Origin: Paenibacillus sp. FSL H7-0357
Lineage (GTDB): Bacteria > Bacillota > Bacilli > Paenibacillales > Paenibacillaceae
Assembly (NCBI RefSeq): GCF_000758525.1
Contig: NZ_CP009241.1
Span: 2,542,001 to 2,606,000 of the forward strand
Direction: 5' to 3'
Length of the DNA: 64,000 nucleotides
This document shows positions 62,874-64,000 of the stretch, piece after piece. The translations under genes and the position numbers were made by a program. The number at the start of each line of letters is the position of its first letter. Positions within the stretch are counted from its first letter, which is position 1. The notes under the pieces were generated by a model. It worked only from the letters and a program-made list of their open reading frames with translations. It was not told the origin of the DNA and ran no database searches.

Positions 62874-63311
62874 ATGACTGACTTTTTAAGTGAGCATAAA
62901 TTTGAAGGATTAAAAGTAAATCACGTATCACGTGAACTAAGACTTTTTTCAAATGAACTATTTGAACTCATCGGAATTAGATTTGAAGATACATCTGAGC
63001 TTGAGAGGCAGGTTATTGCAGCATTTTGTTTTGGTGCACTAAATGCCATTGTTCAAAGGGACGAGTTAAACCAACCACAGGCTCATGCTCTTATAGTAGC
63101 ATTACTAATTAACGAGTTTAAATACAGTGAAAAACAAGCAGTTGATTTTGCTGAGGATTTAATTCATGCAACACATAAAGAATATCATCCTGTAATGAAT
63201 GCAATAATTCATAGAGGAATAGATGGCCATTATCAGTATGAGAAAAATATGCTTGATGATTTGAGATCTAATATACTAGAGGTTATTAATACAGTAAAAA
63301 AGAAAGCATAA
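62874..63311 (+). CDS. Imm48-like immunity protein
   Basis: 145 helical residues with the pattern I recall for the Imm48 family: SEHKFEGLKVNHVSRELRLFSN, ERQVIAAFCFGALNAI and HPVMNAIIHRGIDGHYQYEK. TAGGAG is upstream of the ATG. AT-rich, in line with the bank. Confidence 0.72.
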   Translation: MTDFLSEHKFEGLKVNHVSRELRLFSNELFELIGIRFEDTSELERQVIAAFCFGALNAIVQRDELNQPQAHALIVALLINEFKYSEKQAVDFAEDLIHATHKEYHPVMNAIIHRGIDGHYQYEKNMLDDLRSNILEVINTVKKKA

Positions 63312-63389
63312 AAAATGCATCAATCATAATTTGTATGTATTAGATTAACCTTCTATAGAATGAACTTAAAGACTACACAAAAGGGCAAA

Positions 63390-63510
63390 AGTAACGGAGG
63401 GGAATTTTGGAACTGTAGGAGCGATAGCGACCGCCTTTGTCACCGGATTTCCACCGCATAAAGCGGGTTGAATCAAGAAATTTGGGGACAACAGCGGCCG
63501 GAAGTCCAAA
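63390..63510. repeat. GC-richer inserted segment
   Basis: GGAACTGTAGGAGCGATAGC and the following bases, with ACCGGATTTCCACCGC, are much richer in GC than the flanks and have no coding frame. They may be a dispersed chromosomal repeat; a genome search for other copies would settle this. A seeming end of a toxin frame follows. Confidence 0.35.
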
Positions 63511-63522
63511 TATTCACCGTAG

Positions 63523-63600
63523 TTACATCCTTGCCAAAATGGGGGATATTACACCTTGCGAATTAATCATCCGTACGGTGAGAATAAAGGAGACAGATAG
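63523..63600 (+). pseudogene. Possible orphan toxin tail
   Basis: A 25-codon frame (PCQNGGYYTLRINHPYGEN) ends with TAG directly before the GTG of the next immunity gene. The close junction with that gene suggests a toxin remnant. Confidence 0.4.
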
Positions 63601-64000
63601 GTGAGACGAAATTATGAAGCATTATTTGGTGCGTTTTATGAAATATATTTTGATTATAAAAGCGAGAAGATGAGCAATGCTGAAGCCATTGCCTGTACAG
63701 CTGATGCATATTTTGGTGTACAAAGTAGAGGGGAAATGGAGAAGGCTGTTGTATATATTTCAGAAGGAAGAATCTGCTTAACGCATTCAAAAATATTCAT
63801 TAAAGCAAAAGAAAGAATAGTTGAGGCTTTAAATTCTTTAGATTTACATAAGCTTCAAATTGAAACAACTCCAGATGAGTATAAGGACATATTAGAGCGC
63901 AGAGATATGGTATTAGATGAAATTGATAATATTCCAGTAGATTATAGCCCCTACACAAGATGGTACTACCATGAAATGGAGAAAGAAGTTAAGAACTACT
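63601..64000 (+). CDS. Imm3-like immunity protein, 5' part
   Basis: A 133-residue partial protein that runs off the window. It starts with GTG (AAGGAGACAG upstream) as MRRNYEALFGAFYEIYFDYK and includes MSNAEAIACTADAYFGV and PYTRWYYHEMEKEV. The pattern recalls the Imm3 family. It directly follows a toxin-tail frame. Confidence 0.6.
   Translation, partial: MRRNYEALFGAFYEIYFDYKSEKMSNAEAIACTADAYFGVQSRGEMEKAVVYISEGRICLTHSKIFIKAKERIVEALNSLDLHKLQIETTPDEYKDILERRDMVLDEIDNIPVDYSPYTRWYYHEMEKEVKNY

Noticed and set aside
1..64000. CRISPR arrays, tRNA and rRNA genes
   Set aside because: No regularly spaced repeats and no tRNA or rRNA-like sequence were found by eye; a covariance-model search was not possible.

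Overview
The window looks like a chromosomal segment of a Paenibacillus-type member of the Bacillota. This is inferred from strong GGAGG-type ribosome binding sites with frequent TTG and GTG starts, YesM/YesN-type sugar two-component pairs, an SLH-like domain, and codon use. No rRNA or tRNA gene is visible, so species cannot be fixed. All functional names come from reading motifs; no database search was run.

Region 1 (1-11,134, + strand) is a sugar-utilisation cluster. It holds the end of one Gfo/Idh/MocA dehydrogenase, an AraC-type regulator and a second dehydrogenase, then a terminator. A second unit follows with a response regulator, a sensor kinase, a sugar-binding lipoprotein, two permeases and a cytoplasmic GH127 (beta-L-arabinofuranosidase-type) enzyme. 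The logic is to sense an oligosaccharide, import it and cleave it inside the cell.

Region 2 (11,394-19,900) starts with a TerD/TerA-domain protein and a few small genes. It then becomes a low-GC, decayed accessory island. This holds a ~0.95 kb inverted duplication of a secreted-protein gene around a dead IS3-like element, a frameshifted third copy of that gene, a 149-bp MITE with a perfect 9-bp target duplication, and a broken IS5-like transposase. Region 3 (19,913-23,736, - strand) encodes a serine hydrolase and a three-gene ABC-2 exporter.

Region 4 (24,229-48,257) is the highlight. It is a locus resembling a contractile injection / type VI-like system in a Gram-positive: a TssB/TssC-like sheath, an Hcp-like tube, two VgrG-like spikes, a DUF4280 PAAR-like tip, a DcrB/DUF1795-like putative effector chaperone, a pentapeptide-repeat protein and four unrecognised proteins. 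Embedded in it is a Ser/Thr phospho-signalling set: a kinase, two FHA proteins, a PP2C phosphatase (frameshifted here), a membrane pseudophosphatase and a divergent VWA membrane protein. A DnaJ protein and an unusual Hsp70-like protein complete it. No ClpV-type ATPase, gp25 or TssJLM-like gene is recognisable in the window. The second VgrG carries a C-terminal AHH-type nuclease toxin followed by a 4-bp-overlapping immunity gene.

Region 5 (48,258-64,000) is an AT-rich bank of orphan immunity genes: SUKH-1, SUKH-3, Imm48-like, Imm47-like and Imm3-like families, TPR proteins and three paralogues of the first immunity gene. Short toxin tails lie between them. Three terminator-bearing repeats each sit directly upstream of an orphan toxin tail, suggesting that toxin/immunity modules were stacked by recombination. 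An SLH/M13 metallopeptidase gene is embedded in the bank.
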